DNA from: Piezodorus guildinii
Taxonomy: Eukaryota > Arthropoda > Insecta > Hemiptera > Pentatomidae
NCBI GenBank assembly: GCA_023052935.1
Contig: CM041292.1
Coordinates: 108,679,906-108,743,905, forward strand
DNA length: 64,000 nucleotides
Reading direction: 5' to 3'
Positions 45,661-57,735 of the stretch are shown piece by piece (position 1 is the first letter of the stretch; every line of letters begins with the position of its first letter). Below the pieces are notes generated by a model that saw nothing but the letters and a program-made list of their open reading frames with translations, was not told where the DNA came from and did not search any database. Position numbers and translations under genes: made by a program.

Positions 45661-47571
45661 AATCACGAATATATACACCAACTAAAATTTTATGTCGGCT
45701 ATAAGAAAAAAAGGTTAGAAAGGAGTCTCACACATATATTCTTTTTCTTGTATAGTCTATTTCGCGTAATGAAAAACTACAATTGAGGCGTTGATTTCCA
45801 AAAGGTACTATATCCATTCTGGGTAATTTTACAGGAAGCGCGAAAATCTCTCATTACTATATTATTAAACTACCTAATTTCGGTCTTTTCGCATTAAAAT
45901 CTAGAATTATTTCATTACTATATTAATAAAACCATATTAAAGTTATGAAATGAAATGTTCTGTTATGATTTAGAATAAAACTAAATGTGTAATAAGTATC
46001 TTAAGAAATTAATACCATTTATAAATCACGTTATTAAAGGACATAAGTGTTCATTAGATACAATCAAATTTAAGATTTATATAAAACTAAATGAGGATAA
46101 TATAAATATTTAAAAAAATCAATTTCGTAAAAAATGTCCTTTAGTACCTTTTGGAAATCAACGTCTCAATTGTCTAATTGAACTAAAGCTTAAAACACGA
46201 TCTGTATATCACAAGTGTTTCAACTTCTACCAATTACTAAAAAAAAAAATCATAAGTATTTTACATATATTTAGGCTTACAAGCATCCATTGAAATCAGT
46301 GAAGTAAACAACAAAAGTTTTACTTTGTAATATACTAACAGAAGCTGGGCCGTTGATTAGCGAATTCGAGGCTGTTTTTGTTTTGTTTGTTTTTTACATA
46401 ACAGATTGTGGTTTCGCCAACCCATTTTTTTTTGTAGTTTAACCACAAAAAAGTCAAAAGTAGTAAAATAGAGAAGTTAATTTGTTTTTAATTAAATTGT
46501 GTTAGCATTTAATTCTATGTTAATTCTATGTAACTATTGAGACAAAACTATGTTTTCTTTAAGGGTAATTGAAAAAATAAGTTTCTATTTTCATTCATTA
46601 AGTATTTTTTTTTTTATATTGTGTATATATTTTATTGTAATTTTATGCTGTGTAAATATTGTATGAATGTAGTATGTATGATATCTTTCAGCACTACTAT
46701 TAATGTCCAAATTGGGACAGATTGTAATTTTACTCAATAAAAATTGTTGTTGAAAAAAAAAAAGTATTTTTACAAAAAAAAAAAAAAAAAATTCACAAAA
46801 ATAAAGGTTGGATGGTTCTGCAGGTTTAGGAGACCTTCCGTTTCCAGCCTGTTGGATAGAAATTTCATCGTTAATAATCGGACGCTTAAAACGTTAAAAA
46901 AAATAGATTATTTTGTCATTGTGAGCAGGATGTGAGTTGATTATTGATTAAAAAACAACATAATAGAGAATCATACTAAATTTGCATATAATGGTGTTCT
47001 TTAGACATCCGTACTAAATACACATTTACAATTCTATCGGGTGAAATGAAAATTAGATGTTTTGCAATAGGGTTTATAACGAATCAGCACTTTTGAATTA
47101 GCCTCTTATACCACACGTCATAATTTAAAATTACGGAACAAGAGTATCATTAAAAAAAAAAAATTTTTGTTATAATTTAATTGGTGTTTTACCCAAGCCC
47201 AACCTGTTTCAATGTAAGAAATATTTCTTCAATAAAAAACATTTAAGAATTATTTTATTTTATTACTGTTTAAAGAACTTTAATACCATTTCTAGGTAAT
47301 GTTACAATCAGTGTTTTAGTGGAGGCTAAAATTTATTTTCATCACTAAAACGCGAAGATTCCGAAACTAATACATATTTTTAATATGTTTATGTAATTTG
47401 CAAACACTAAATTTTAGTATCATTTTCAAAGAAATAACGTTCTAAATATATTCTTTGAAAAAAAAAAGCCATTGTGTTTAGTATTTTTCTTATAAAATTC
47501 TAACGCCAAATTTTAGATGAACGTCCAACAGTAGATACTTCGCATTAGCGAAAATCTTTACTTCACTGAGT
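45661..47571. other. AT-rich DNA with a possible retrocopy tail
   Basis: At 46733-46762 AATAAA is followed by GTTGTTG and a poly(A) run. A second A run follows at 46775-46792. This looks like the 3' end of a retroposed transcript, but no coding part is recognised upstream. The remainder has no supportable feature. Confidence 0.4.
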
Positions 47572-47950
47572 TGGGATCACTTGTAGCTGGGTGGCTAGTG
47601 TAACAGCCTCCCATGCTAAAGGTCACGGGTTCAAACCCGCAGGTGGTCCTAGGATTTTTTAATGGGAGTAAAAAATCCTTAGTTACGCCGTCCTTCGGAG
47701 GGGACATGATTGCTATTAGGGGTCACTTGTAGCATAGTGGCTAGCATAACAGCCTTCTAGGCCTAAGATCATGAGTTCAAACCTGCAGGATGCGTTAAAA
47801 GGTGGTCCCGAGCCTGTGCGATGTCAGGTACTCATTAAAGATCCCTATCCTAATAAAACCTGGATAGGCAAAATTTAGGACTCCCACTGTAGCATCGTCC
47901 GATTAGCCATAGTAGCATAAAGTGACGTTAAATAAAATAACCAAACAAAG
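47572..47950 (+). mobile_element. SINE family B with two tRNA-like heads
   Basis: The first head begins GGGATCACTTGTAGCTGGGT and reaches CCTTCGGAGGGGAC as in the normal family. From about 47706 a second head follows (GGTCACTTGTAGCATAGTGG, B box GAGTTCAAACCTGCAGG). At about 47797 the normal body resumes (GTTAAAAGGTGGTCCCGAGC). TTCACTGAGT lies on both sides (47562-47571 and 47951-47960), so the composite moved as one unit. Confidence 0.85.
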
Positions 47951-48079
47951 TTCACTGAGTAGTTTTACTTACTTTCTTGAAATAAATTTTAAAATTTCAT
48001 ATTTATTGGGTTAATGACTCATTTCCATGCCTGTAATAATACCAATCGGAGTCACAGTTTAGAAGTCCTCAATCCTTCT

Positions 48080-48370
48080 TAATTTGTAAACACTCACTTG
48101 TTAACTCATCCATAATTATTTTAATAGCAGCTGATTTGGCCTCAACCAGATACCATTTCTTTCATGACAAATTTTTTTCTTACTCTAACCTACTATTTTC
48201 AATCCTTGCTTCCTCTCGATTCCTCAAAATCCCACGAGGCGTTTGAAAAAAAGATGGCCTCGAGATTTTCTTATTTAGAATATTTATTGGATTGTTGCCA
48301 ACGGGTGGTGTCTCTACACGTGTGTCATAACCTTGTATTATATTTTCGTCATAATTACTAGATTTATTTG
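48080..48370 (+). pseudogene. Jockey LINE 3' end fragment
   Basis: ADLASTRYHFFHDKFFSYSN followed by LLFSILASSRFLKIPRG matches the Jockey C-terminus seen at 27550-27690 and 7330-7420. Its 3' region (TTGGATTGTTGCCAACGGGT, GTCTCTACACGTGT) follows. The copy is 5' truncated and full of stops. Confidence 0.65.
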
Positions 48371-49014
48371 TTTTCATTCATCTGTAAATCCCAATATATA
48401 TTGGATTTTCGGAACTCGGATTTGAAAACTTTCAAAATACATATGTATAACCCTTCTCACTATATTATATATTTCATACATAAGTAAGAGGAAATAAAAC
48501 TTAACAATATTTTCTCACATAAACAAATGGTTCTTAGTCTGAGAATTTTCTTTAAATATTGTTAGTTCCTGTACAAATAATTTACAATTTAATATGATTT
48601 ACGCCTATAAGCAAATACAAACAAACTTTTAATTTATTAACAAAAGAAAAACATTATCTATTCTGTAAAATTTAAGAGCTTGAGACTAAACTGCTATCGA
48701 TCAGAGTTCAGAACTAGACAGCTTTAAAATATGTAACGCCCTTGTGACGCCAATAAAAATAGCCGATTCAAGAATGCTAAATCGGTCTGAACCTAACAAC
48801 AAAGGCGCTTGATATGCTTTTTACTATTTTACAAAACATATTTTGTAAATTGTTATAATGATAAAACTATCAAAATAAAATCATATTCTATAATTTAAAT
48901 AACCATAGCAAAAATACTAGATGCTAATATCTTACTCATCCTTACGCATTTGAGTAACATGTGTAACGAATTAAACATTAATATTCCTTCCTGCTTCATG
49001 ACATTATTAATTTA
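48371..49014. other. AT-rich DNA, no gene seen
   Basis: No supportable feature. Confidence 0.4.
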
Positions 49015-49524
49015 TTCGATGAATATTAGGCCGCTCTACAAATGAAGTCTTAGATACATTTTTTTTTAAATTTTTATTTAATTTCCAGACATTGCAAAGT
49101 TTCAGCCTCTAGGGCCATTTTAAAGCCTCTGTAATCAAATTTAAAAGTTTTTATGGCATTTATACATTTTTAACATCTAATATCAACACATAATAAATTA
49201 TTTTTAATAAATGCGTTACCTACCATGCATATCTATGTTATTATCAATTCATTTCACCGCTTATTAGCTGTGTCGTCATAATTTTTAAAAGTATCATTTT
49301 TCAAAAAACCTGTTATCAAAAATATCATAATATATTTCACTATTAAATCAAAAAAGGAAATCTATTTATTCAAAAAGAAAAGTTTTTATTAACTTACTTA
49401 ACAGTTTTCGGCCGCACTGGTGGCCCTAGAGGCTGAAACGTTGCAATGTCTGGAAATTAAATAAATATTTTAAAAAAATGTATCCAAGACTTCTTTTGTA
49501 GAGCAGCTTAATATTCTTCGAACA
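49015..49524. mobile_element. Inverted-repeat element (P4)
   Basis: Arms of about 100 bp (49015-49117 and 49421-49524) are inverted copies sharing GAATATTA, CTCTACAAA, GAAGTCTT, AATTTCCAGACATTGCAA and TTTCAGCCTCTAGGGCCA. The spacer is about 300 bp without coding sequence. The inner edge carries GGCTGAAACGTTGC, a weak relative of the hammerhead-like core. Confidence 0.7.
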
Positions 49525-49649
49525 CATATTCAACCAAAAGAACACTAAAGACAATGAAGAGATAATTATTAATTTATTTTCATTCTAAATATTAATTGTT
49601 CAGAAACAACAAAAAAATCACACTATTTTCATTTATCTCTGTTTTAAAA

Positions 49650-50535
49650 TCAGTCTAAGAACTTTTAAAGAAAGTTACACTTGAAAAAAGAATAAATAAT
49701 TACATTGAGTTTTTTTTTCAATGCTAATAAGATGACACATTATTTTTTTCAAACCTAAAAAATAAAAGTTAATTTAAATAATCTTTTTTACCTATTTTTT
49801 TATCAATGATAACAAGATGATGTTTATTTTTATGAAATCTACAAAATTAAAGATACTTTAGGAAAAGAAATTTTGAAATATTGGCATTTAAGCCCTATCA
49901 GACTATTAAAAGGGGAGCCCGTAGCTGAGTGGCTAGCGCGCTAGTTTCTCATGCTACAGGTAGCGAGTTCGAATCCCAGTCCCGGTGGGGCTTTTATGAG
50001 GCTGTAAATAAATGGGGATTCACTCGCAGCCTCTTCCCCGGGTATGTGAGACCCGTCAGGCCAAATGGTGGCCACTCACAAAATTAGGCGTAGGGAGTGA
50101 TGACCCTACACAACGAATTCCATCGTGAAACGCGAGTGTAATCTCCTGTACGGCCTGTCGCGCAACTGAAAAAAAAAGAAAAAAAAAAGACTATTAAAAT
50201 CAGAATGAAACCTAAAGGATATAAAAGCCAATTAAATTTTACATTGATTTTGAGAGTTTAATCAAAATTGTTTAAGCTGTTTTTAGAGGAAATCGTTAAG
50301 GGTACAAAATGCATGGTGAATGTACAAAGCCGATTTTGGTGAAAAAGATGTGTAAAATCTCAGACGCATAGTTATGAAAAGTCATTATTGTAAGACATCA
50401 TTTTTTTTTTTTTTATTGACTTACCACACATACAGACATTTTCTCGCGACTTGGTTATTTGGACTCGGGTACCACAAAACGTGTATTTCCGGTGAAAACT
50501 GTAATTCGAACATTTTCAAGAAAATTATTTTCTTT
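49650..50535 (-). repeat. Family F repeat split by SINE C
   Basis: Left of the SINE, GAAATCTACAAAATTAAAGA and GGCATTTAAGCCCTATCAGA match 18855-18920. Right of it, TTAAATTTTACATTGATTTT, ACCACACATACAGACATTTT and ACAAAACGTGTATTTCCGG match 18960-19170. The uninterrupted copy at 18443 serves as the empty site. Confidence 0.7.
49904..50187 (+). mobile_element. SINE family C with target duplication
   Basis: The A box is GTAGCTGAGTGGCTAGCGCG and the B box GAGTTCGAATCCC. A GC-richer body (CCTCTTCCCCGGGTATGTGA, CCTGTACGGCCTGTCGCGC) and an A-rich tail follow. AGACTATTAAAA occurs just before the head and again after the tail (about 49894-49905 and 50188-50199). It is read as the target duplication. Confidence 0.85.
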
Positions 50536-51287
50536 ACTTATAACATACTTTCCCTTACTATATCTTTCATTTATAGGTAAGTGAAAATAAAAATATTTGT
50601 ACAGTTATCATAATTTTTCCTTATTTATATTTCGAATAGTGTTTAATCCTTGCCTATACTTTTCTTGTGTAAACTGTCCTAATATGAAACTATAACTTTT
50701 AAATGGCCTTCAAGAACGTTAAAACTAAACGAAACACATTTACACACGTCAAAATGTTTTGCATAATCTCTTATTTACATAATAGCAGTAAGTCACAGCA
50801 AAGACGGCTTTTGATCTCAGCAGTACAGCATTAGGGAATAATAAATATACAGGAGTTTCATGATTAGCAAAAGATTAGGAGCCAAAACGGGATAAATCCT
50901 AGAAAAACGTGATTGCCAACCAATTCGGCATTAACTTTTATTTGCGATTTCTTGTTCTTCGAAAGAATGTGGGCTATTTGTGTTCTTTTTCATGATGAGC
51001 AGAAATATTTTATATTCAGTAAAAATAAATCGATTTTTTGTTTTGATAGAGGAAGTCTTATCTATACGCCAAATCTCTCAACTATCAAATTGAAGACAAA
51101 GCAAAGTTTTAAGGTGTTGGAATAGGTTTTTGATTTAGAGCACTGAAGTCAGACCTCGTAGTCGAGAATCCTAAACCATCATCCAAGAGAACTTTTGTGA
51201 GGCAGGATGGTGTGGCCACAGCTCTCACTTTGCATTAACCTCATTGAGCATGCCTAGGGTGCGCTTCACACGGCTGTCAAAAGTCGA
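50536..51287. other. Unassigned DNA
   Basis: The plus-strand frame at 50913-51125 has no recognisable domain. No repeat match was found. Confidence 0.4.
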
Positions 51288-51315
51288 CCAAATGTCCATG
51301 ACCCAGGACATTTGG
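51288..51315 (+). repeat. Small perfect hairpin
   Basis: CCAAATGTCC, loop ATGACCCA, GGACATTTGG: ten perfect pairs with an eight-base loop. It sits in a locally GC-richer stretch without a recognised gene. Confidence 0.8.
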
Positions 51316-51689
51316 AAGGAACCTGAAATGAAAACAAATTTTATTCTGGGATAGCTAGTACATACACACACAAATGTATATACACACACTCATTTATATG
51401 CATACCTATTTATACACATATTCATATACTCACTCACACACACACAAACACACATATATATATACACATACAAGGTCATATTACCACCATAAAGAAATAC
51501 AAATGATAAAACAGAAAATAGAGAAAATTAAGATAAAAATAAAGAGGCCAAATAGTTAAGTTTATAAAGGCACAGTAGATTGATGTTCAAGATGGATAAA
51601 GAGATGATGCTCAAAGTAAGTTAAAGATTGGCATGTACGAATCGACATGGCTAAGGATGAGATGAAAAAAGTAAAAAGAAGAAGCAAAG
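51316..51689. other. CA/TA-rich simple sequence and unassigned DNA
   Basis: A CA- and TA-rich simple-sequence tract fills about 51360-51475. Nothing else was recognised. Confidence 0.6.
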
Positions 51690-53535
51690 GGTCACTTAAA
51701 GGAAGCAGTTCTGTGGGATGGAATGAGCAGGTCCGAGGGCTGGGATCTTGTGTTGATAGAGTGGACAGAGGAGAGGAGGGTGAACATGTTGTAGATATAG
51801 TGGGGAATACTTAGGAAGTATTGCCGTCGGAATTTTGAGTTAAGCCACTTCAACTTGGCGTACCACGTGGAGACATTTGAAATTCCTGTGAATTACTAGA
51901 ATAATTCGTCAAGCACATGTGGAGGAGCGGCCTGCACCAACATGAAGTGTTATAACCAGATCCACTTCTTTGCAGGCTACGTAATCTCGCTGTAGTCACC
52001 ATCACCACTACGTCAACTGCACGGCATCCTAAGGTCCGCGCCACCACCCAGCAGTGTGAATGCTGCATCCCGTAGTACCATTTTTGGCCGAAGCCCCGAA
52101 GCCTAGAATGTTCGTAGGCCCGAAAGGAATCCCTCCTACGGTTCCGGTAACGGTAGTGAATCATTGGGTGAAGAATCATTTACAAACTGGCCCGCGGTCT
52201 CGGTACCGGACCAGATGGAGATAATTGATTGATTGATTGATAGGCAATGATAGTCCAGAAGCACTTTTAGACGGGCGGTTTGTACTAACAAGCTCATAGT
52301 ATGTTTTACCAGTACCCGCTCGCCGTGCTAAAGGGGAAGACTTGGCACATCGACTATCTTGCACTAGCTCGAAACAGACCCACTCCCTTTCGGGGTAAGG
52401 TCGCCTCGTGCCAGTTAACACTGCCACTACGTCTGAGACGCGGCACCCTCAGGTCCGCGCCACCACCCAGCAGTGTGAATGCTGCATCCCGTAGTACCAT
52501 TTTTGGCCGAAGCCCCGAAGCCTAGAATGTTCGTAGGCCCGAAAGGAATCCCTCCTACGGTTCCGGTAACGGTAGTGAATCATTGGGTGAAGAATCATTT
52601 ACAAACTGGCCCGCGGTCTCGGTACCGGACCAGATGGAGATAATTGATTGATTGATTGATAGGCAATGATAGTCCAGAAGCACTTTTAGACGGGCGGTTT
52701 GTACTAACAAGCTCATAGTATGTTTTACCAGTACCCGCTCGCCGTGCTAAAGGGGAAGACTTGGCACATCGACTATCTTGCGCTAGCTCGAAACAGACCC
52801 ACTCCCTTTCGGGGTAAGGTCGCCTCGTGCCAGTTAACACTGCCACTACGTCTGAGACGCGGCACCCTCAGGTCCGCGCCACCACCCAGCAGTGTGAATG
52901 CTGCATCCCGTAGTACCATTTTTGGCCGAAGCCCAGATGCCTTGAATGGTCGCAGGCCCGGAGGTTTCCCTCCTACGGTTTCGGGTCTCGGTTGATGAAT
53001 TATGGGGTCTATCACACATCAACCGGCCCGGGGTCTCCGTACCCGGACCAGGTGGAGACATGAGAGGGCCTGGGAATTCCGAAGATGAATCTAATGAAAT
53101 AGTTTGTTAATCTCTTCAGCTTCATCTCAAGCGTCTTGGACAGTCCGCCAAGCACCAGGCAGCCATGGGAAGTGGGGAAGATAAGAGAGGATACTAGGAG
53201 TTGTCGGGTTTTAAGGGGTATTATATCGGTAATCTGAGGAACTGTCTAAGGGTGGCTATGGATTTTCTAAAAATTTGATTATTCCAGGATAGGTTTTGGT
53301 CGAGGAATACGCCTAGGTTTCTAACAGATGTGTGGAAGATGATGGGTGGTCTGTAGTTGAGGTAGAGTAAAGGGTGACAGAAGGCTTTGGTTTTATCGAC
53401 ATTAAGCTTTAGGCAATTCTTGATGGCACATAAATTGAAAAATGTTTCCGAAATTAAACATAACCGCATGTTTAAAAAAAAAATGCTGATTACACAAAAA
53501 AATAATATTTTATATTGAAAATCAAAGAAAAGCAC
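51690..53535 (-). pseudogene. LINE C-terminal fragment, split by GC-rich insert
   Basis: From 53470 the minus strand reads LNVDKTKAFCHPLLYLNYRP then LGVFLDQNLSWNNQI. In another frame it gives KTRQLLVSSLIFPTSHGCLV and IRFIFGIPRPSHVSTW. After the insert, STWYAKLKWLNSKFRRQYFL then SIPHYIYNMFTLLSSVHSIN and RSQPSDLLIPSHRTASFK continue. This is the RT thumb and tail of a CR1/Jockey-like LINE. The insert lies exactly at the HVSTW codons. Confidence 0.75.
51877..53047 (-). repeat. GC-rich insert of tandem 419-bp units
   Basis: The insert is about 1.17 kb and much richer in GC than the flanks. Two units (52211-52629 and 52630-53047) follow head to tail. 52245-52500 and 52664-52919 are nearly identical, and a third, partial and diverged unit lies at the left. 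On the minus strand each unit starts CTCCA, then CTGGTCCGG, and the internal junctions end in a CAATCAATCAATCAATT tail. CCACGTGGAGACAT and CCAGGTGGAGACAT border the insert. Open frames in it differ only by which unit is read. Family unknown. Confidence 0.75.
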
Positions 53536-55599
53536 ATAGAAATTAATGAAAAAAAAATACAGAAGTTTAAAACTCTACAGAAATTTACAGCAACTCAACA
53601 GAAAACACAGAAGTTTAAAGTTCAAAACTCTCATAAAATGAATTTTCAAAAATATGACCTCTGTTAAATTGTGGCACCCAAGCCCTTGAAATGTTAAAAG
53701 TTAAAAATTATTCTTATTAAACAATAATTAAAATAACTCTTAATACCATAATTCTCTTTTAAGCGTGCCAATATTTGCTTTCATATGGCCTACATTTGGG
53801 ATACTCGCCTGAACGATATTTTGCAAACCGCTTTAAAAAAAGACTATTAAACTATCTGGCAAAGGATCAAGCGGCCTTAGGGTTCATGGTTAGGGGTTAA
53901 GGTTTCTCGCTAATGTAAGTGAAGAAAAACCCTGACTTAGTTTATCTACATTAAATGTTTTATGGGCAGTTGCTAGAGATGATAATTTTAAATAACTTAA
54001 AAAAACTAAAGAATAAATAATTTTTTTTTAAAGAATAAATAATTGCTTTACTATTTTGTTCCATGTGAATCGATAATGGATCGCAATAATATTTACGTTT
54101 AAACAAACTAATGACACGCAAGGAAGACATCAAATTACTGATTTAGAAACGAATAATCATATATTTTAGGTTTTGGAACAGTTATTCATTGAAGTGTCCG
54201 ACAAAACGTATCAATACTCGGTTGGAGTAGATGCAGTTCCAAAATCCATTTTTGAACTTTTGGAAATTATGGTTTGTAGCTATGACACTATTTTACCTAC
54301 AGGAAGCTGACAAACTGTGTCACAAGGTGGACTTCATATTTTTTTTTCAATTGAATCAAATTCAATATTTTTAAGCTTGATATATCCGTGCCGAATTTCG
54401 TCATTTCGAAGAAGATGAACAAGTTTCGTTTACTTCAGTCTTTTGTAATGTTTCAGGTATGTTTTATTAAGATAGACAGGGATTTCGCACGTAAACTATT
54501 TATTTAGATTGTATTATATATTACTATGTATTTCTATCGACTCATAAAAAGAGTTACGTAAAATTAGAATTTAATTAATATTAGTGAGAATACTTGAACG
54601 ACCCTATATTTCATAAAGCCCCCTAGAATAAGCCCCTCTGTGATATTATTCTAGATTAAAATGTAAAATCGTATTTCTTCTCTAAGAGTTACGTGATACT
54701 AATCCACTACAATTTAAGTGCCTGGTAGCATGCATAGAAAAATTATGAAAAAAGAACTACATTGTAAATTACTTAGATTCCATTTAAAACATTTAATCTA
54801 AGGCATTAGACTTAAATCATATAACTATTAATATCAACTGAAAATAACTTATTTAATGTAATTGAGAATACTAAAGAGTAAAATATTACAATCCCGATCT
54901 ACATGGAGAGTACATGATGTGAACTAGATGTGTATTTTATTACTACATAACGATTATTGGCTTGAATACGGTCCTTCGTAATTTTTAACCAATAAATCAA
55001 CATCAGTGATAAAAATTTGCTAATATTTAAATTTGAAAACCATCAGAATGTAGAATGATATATGTTTGTTTTACTATTTTCCTTTGATGGCTGTGCTTTG
55101 GACATGCTCAATCCCAAAGATTAGTATAATCCTAAGTGACACTAACATTACAAAATTCTTGGATTGATATTTCAGATTCCCATTATTGCAACCAATGGCT
55201 TGGAGTATATACTTTATCATAAATGAGATAACCATTCGACATTTATTCGAATGTTGGGACAAAAAGGACGGCGCTAAATAGAGTCAATATGTTATGTAGT
55301 TTCCAAGTCAATTGTAATCTTTTCCAAGTCAAATTCAACCTATTTCATTTCAAATTTAACCATTTTTCCATTTCTTAACTTAAAAATTATATATTTTATT
55401 GAAACATAATTAGTTAGATTCAAATTATTACTTTGGAAATAATTTCGGTGTATTGTATCAATATATTTTTCCCTTTATTAAATAATAATAAGTCTTTATA
55501 GATGTACATATAAACATTTATAATACATTTTTATTTACAAACTTTATTTTTTCTTCTTTCTTTATATACATTTATGTACATAGACCTTCCTTTTCATGA
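53536..55599. other. AT-rich DNA, no gene seen
   Basis: No supportable gene or repeat. The minus-strand frame at 55074-55262 has no recognised domain. Confidence 0.4.
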
Positions 55600-56550
55600 G
55601 TTTAAAGTCTGTAACGGTAACTATCCGTACTTGAGTTGAAGAGTTCGCTCATCGTCATCTTCCAAAATTATCTGTCCTTGGCTTTACGGGACCATAGCAC
55701 TCCTTCTGCCTTTTTAATTTCGTCGATCCACCTTCTTCTTTGCCTGCCTCGGTTCCTTTTCCTATCCAATGGGGTCCACTCAATCAACATTTTAGCCCAG
55801 TTTTTATCATTTTTCCTCATTATATGACCAGCCCATTGCCATTTCATCTTTTTCATGAATCTGATTGCATCAGTGACACCGCTAGCTTTTCTTATTTTTT
55901 GACTGTTTAGCTTTTGGCTTTTCCTTATGCCTAACATGCTCCTCTCCATTGCTCTTAGACATGTTATAATTTTTCTCTCATGAAGCGTGTTGATGGACCA
56001 TGTTTGACATCCATAAGATAGGACAGGCAATATACAGGCTATTGTATGCAATATTGAAGGCTAACGTTTTTAGAGGCTGGCTGATATTGTTCTTCATAAC
56101 CATCCCTAAGCTCCAATATTTTCGCCAAGCCATAGCTGTCCTTGTTTGGATTTCAATAGACTGTCTATCTATAAAAGATATCACTTGTCCTAGATATTTG
56201 ATTTCATCTACTACACTTATTTCAGGAAGATCTCTTTTTACTTTTGCGACACTGGAGCTGGTGATTATTTTAGTTTTTGCCAAGTTCAAAGACAGTCCAT
56301 ATTGTGCACTTCTATACCTAAGTTGTTGCAGCATTGTCACTATCTCTTCTTCTTTTCCGGAAATCAGTAGCACATCATCAGCATATTTAAGTACATTTAT
56401 TTGAATACCATTTATATTTATTCCATATTTTTACCATTCCATATCCTTTAGAATAAGTTCCAGAACTATACTGAACAGCTGTGGTGATAGTGCATCACCT
56501 TGCCTGACTCCCCTTTTGATTGGAAATTCCTTGCCTCCTTTATTAAATAA
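55600..56550 (-). pseudogene. RTE-like LINE, 5' truncated
   Basis: Minus strand: FPIKRGVRQGDALSPQLF near 56500, the catalytic LKYADDVLLIS near 56370, then YGLSLNLAKTKIITSS, EIKYLGQVISF and AMAWRKYWSLG. After a frameshift near 56040, ILPVLSYGCQTWSI, AMERSMLGI, WQWAGHIMRKNDKNWAKML and RQRRRWIDEI follow. This is the palm to C-terminus of an RTE-like reverse transcriptase, of a different family from the 1112 element. The catalytic YADD is present, but the 5' half is absent and a stop lies before the motif. Confidence 0.8.
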
Positions 56551-57000
56551 TTAATATTAATTCCTGATTTTCATTTTTTCACGAAAATCCATCGAATTAA
56601 TAATTCATCTAATACGTTTAGATTAATTTAGCCCATAAAAGATGACTATGATATAATTAAAGAGTTTTAGGTATCATATTTCAAACTATAAATATATCTC
56701 ATTTTTAATTGCTTGTTTAAATTATTAATCAGCTATAGTAAAATAGAAGGTATATTTGTATAGTAATTATCTATAATATGTATTAGTAGAATCATGCATT
56801 GGTTGAGAGAGGAAATTCAAAAACTACTAAATCCGCTGTATCTGGAATATTTCCAAACTTAATATAACATAAGCTTACAATCATTTGTGCAATTTAGCTA
56901 GATTTAGATAAGCTGTCTATTGCATCACCTTAAAAAGCTTTCTGGTAATATACAGAATTTAGTTGCAGAACTACATTCATTAAATTAATTTGTTGTTAAT
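56551..57000. other. AT-rich DNA, no gene seen
   Basis: No supportable feature. Confidence 0.4.
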
Positions 57001-57276
57001 ATTTTATAATATATATAAATGAATCGCCTTTTTCATTGGTGATCAAATCATGCGTGAATTGAGCAATCAGTGCATAAGAGTCCCTAGAACATTAGTAACA
57101 AAATACTACAAATGGATGTATTGTTTTTAGCAATTACGGGGGCTACAATCCCTTAAAAAATAATATCTGAGGAAAATTAAATTATGGGGTTAATTGAGAA
57201 TATTTCTAATGGTAATATAATTTATTATTAATCATTTAGTAGAATCGAAATTTATGCAACTTTTGTCACATACTTG

Positions 57277-57361
<85 letters not shown>

Positions 57362-57665
57362 ACACATATAAATAAATTGCCTTTTCCCTTGGTCATCGCT
57401 TGACCGATTTTTCTAATTCTTTTTTTGTTATGTTAACAACAGTCAGGAGAAGGATCTTAATAGAGAAAAAAATACTTTGGTAGATAGGTTTTTTTAAATA
57501 TTCTAAGGTAGTAATAATCGCTCTATCTATATAGATAAAAATGAATCGCCTTTCCCCTTGGTAACAGTCACAGAAAAGAATCTTATGAAAGAAAAGTTAC
57601 TTTGCAGATCGTTTTTTTTCAATTTTGCAAGGTGTTAATAATCTCTAAACCTATCTATCTATCTA

Positions 57666-57735
<70 letters not shown>

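Noticed and set aside
49908..49985. Possible functional tRNA gene in SINE C
   Set aside because: Same reasoning: a tRNA-like head followed by SINE body, A-rich tail and target duplication.
52176..53061. Several overlapping frames of 70-104 codons in the GC-rich insert
   Set aside because: Frames are open on both strands because GC-rich DNA has few stops, and the near-identical ones simply reflect the two 419-bp units. No known domain.
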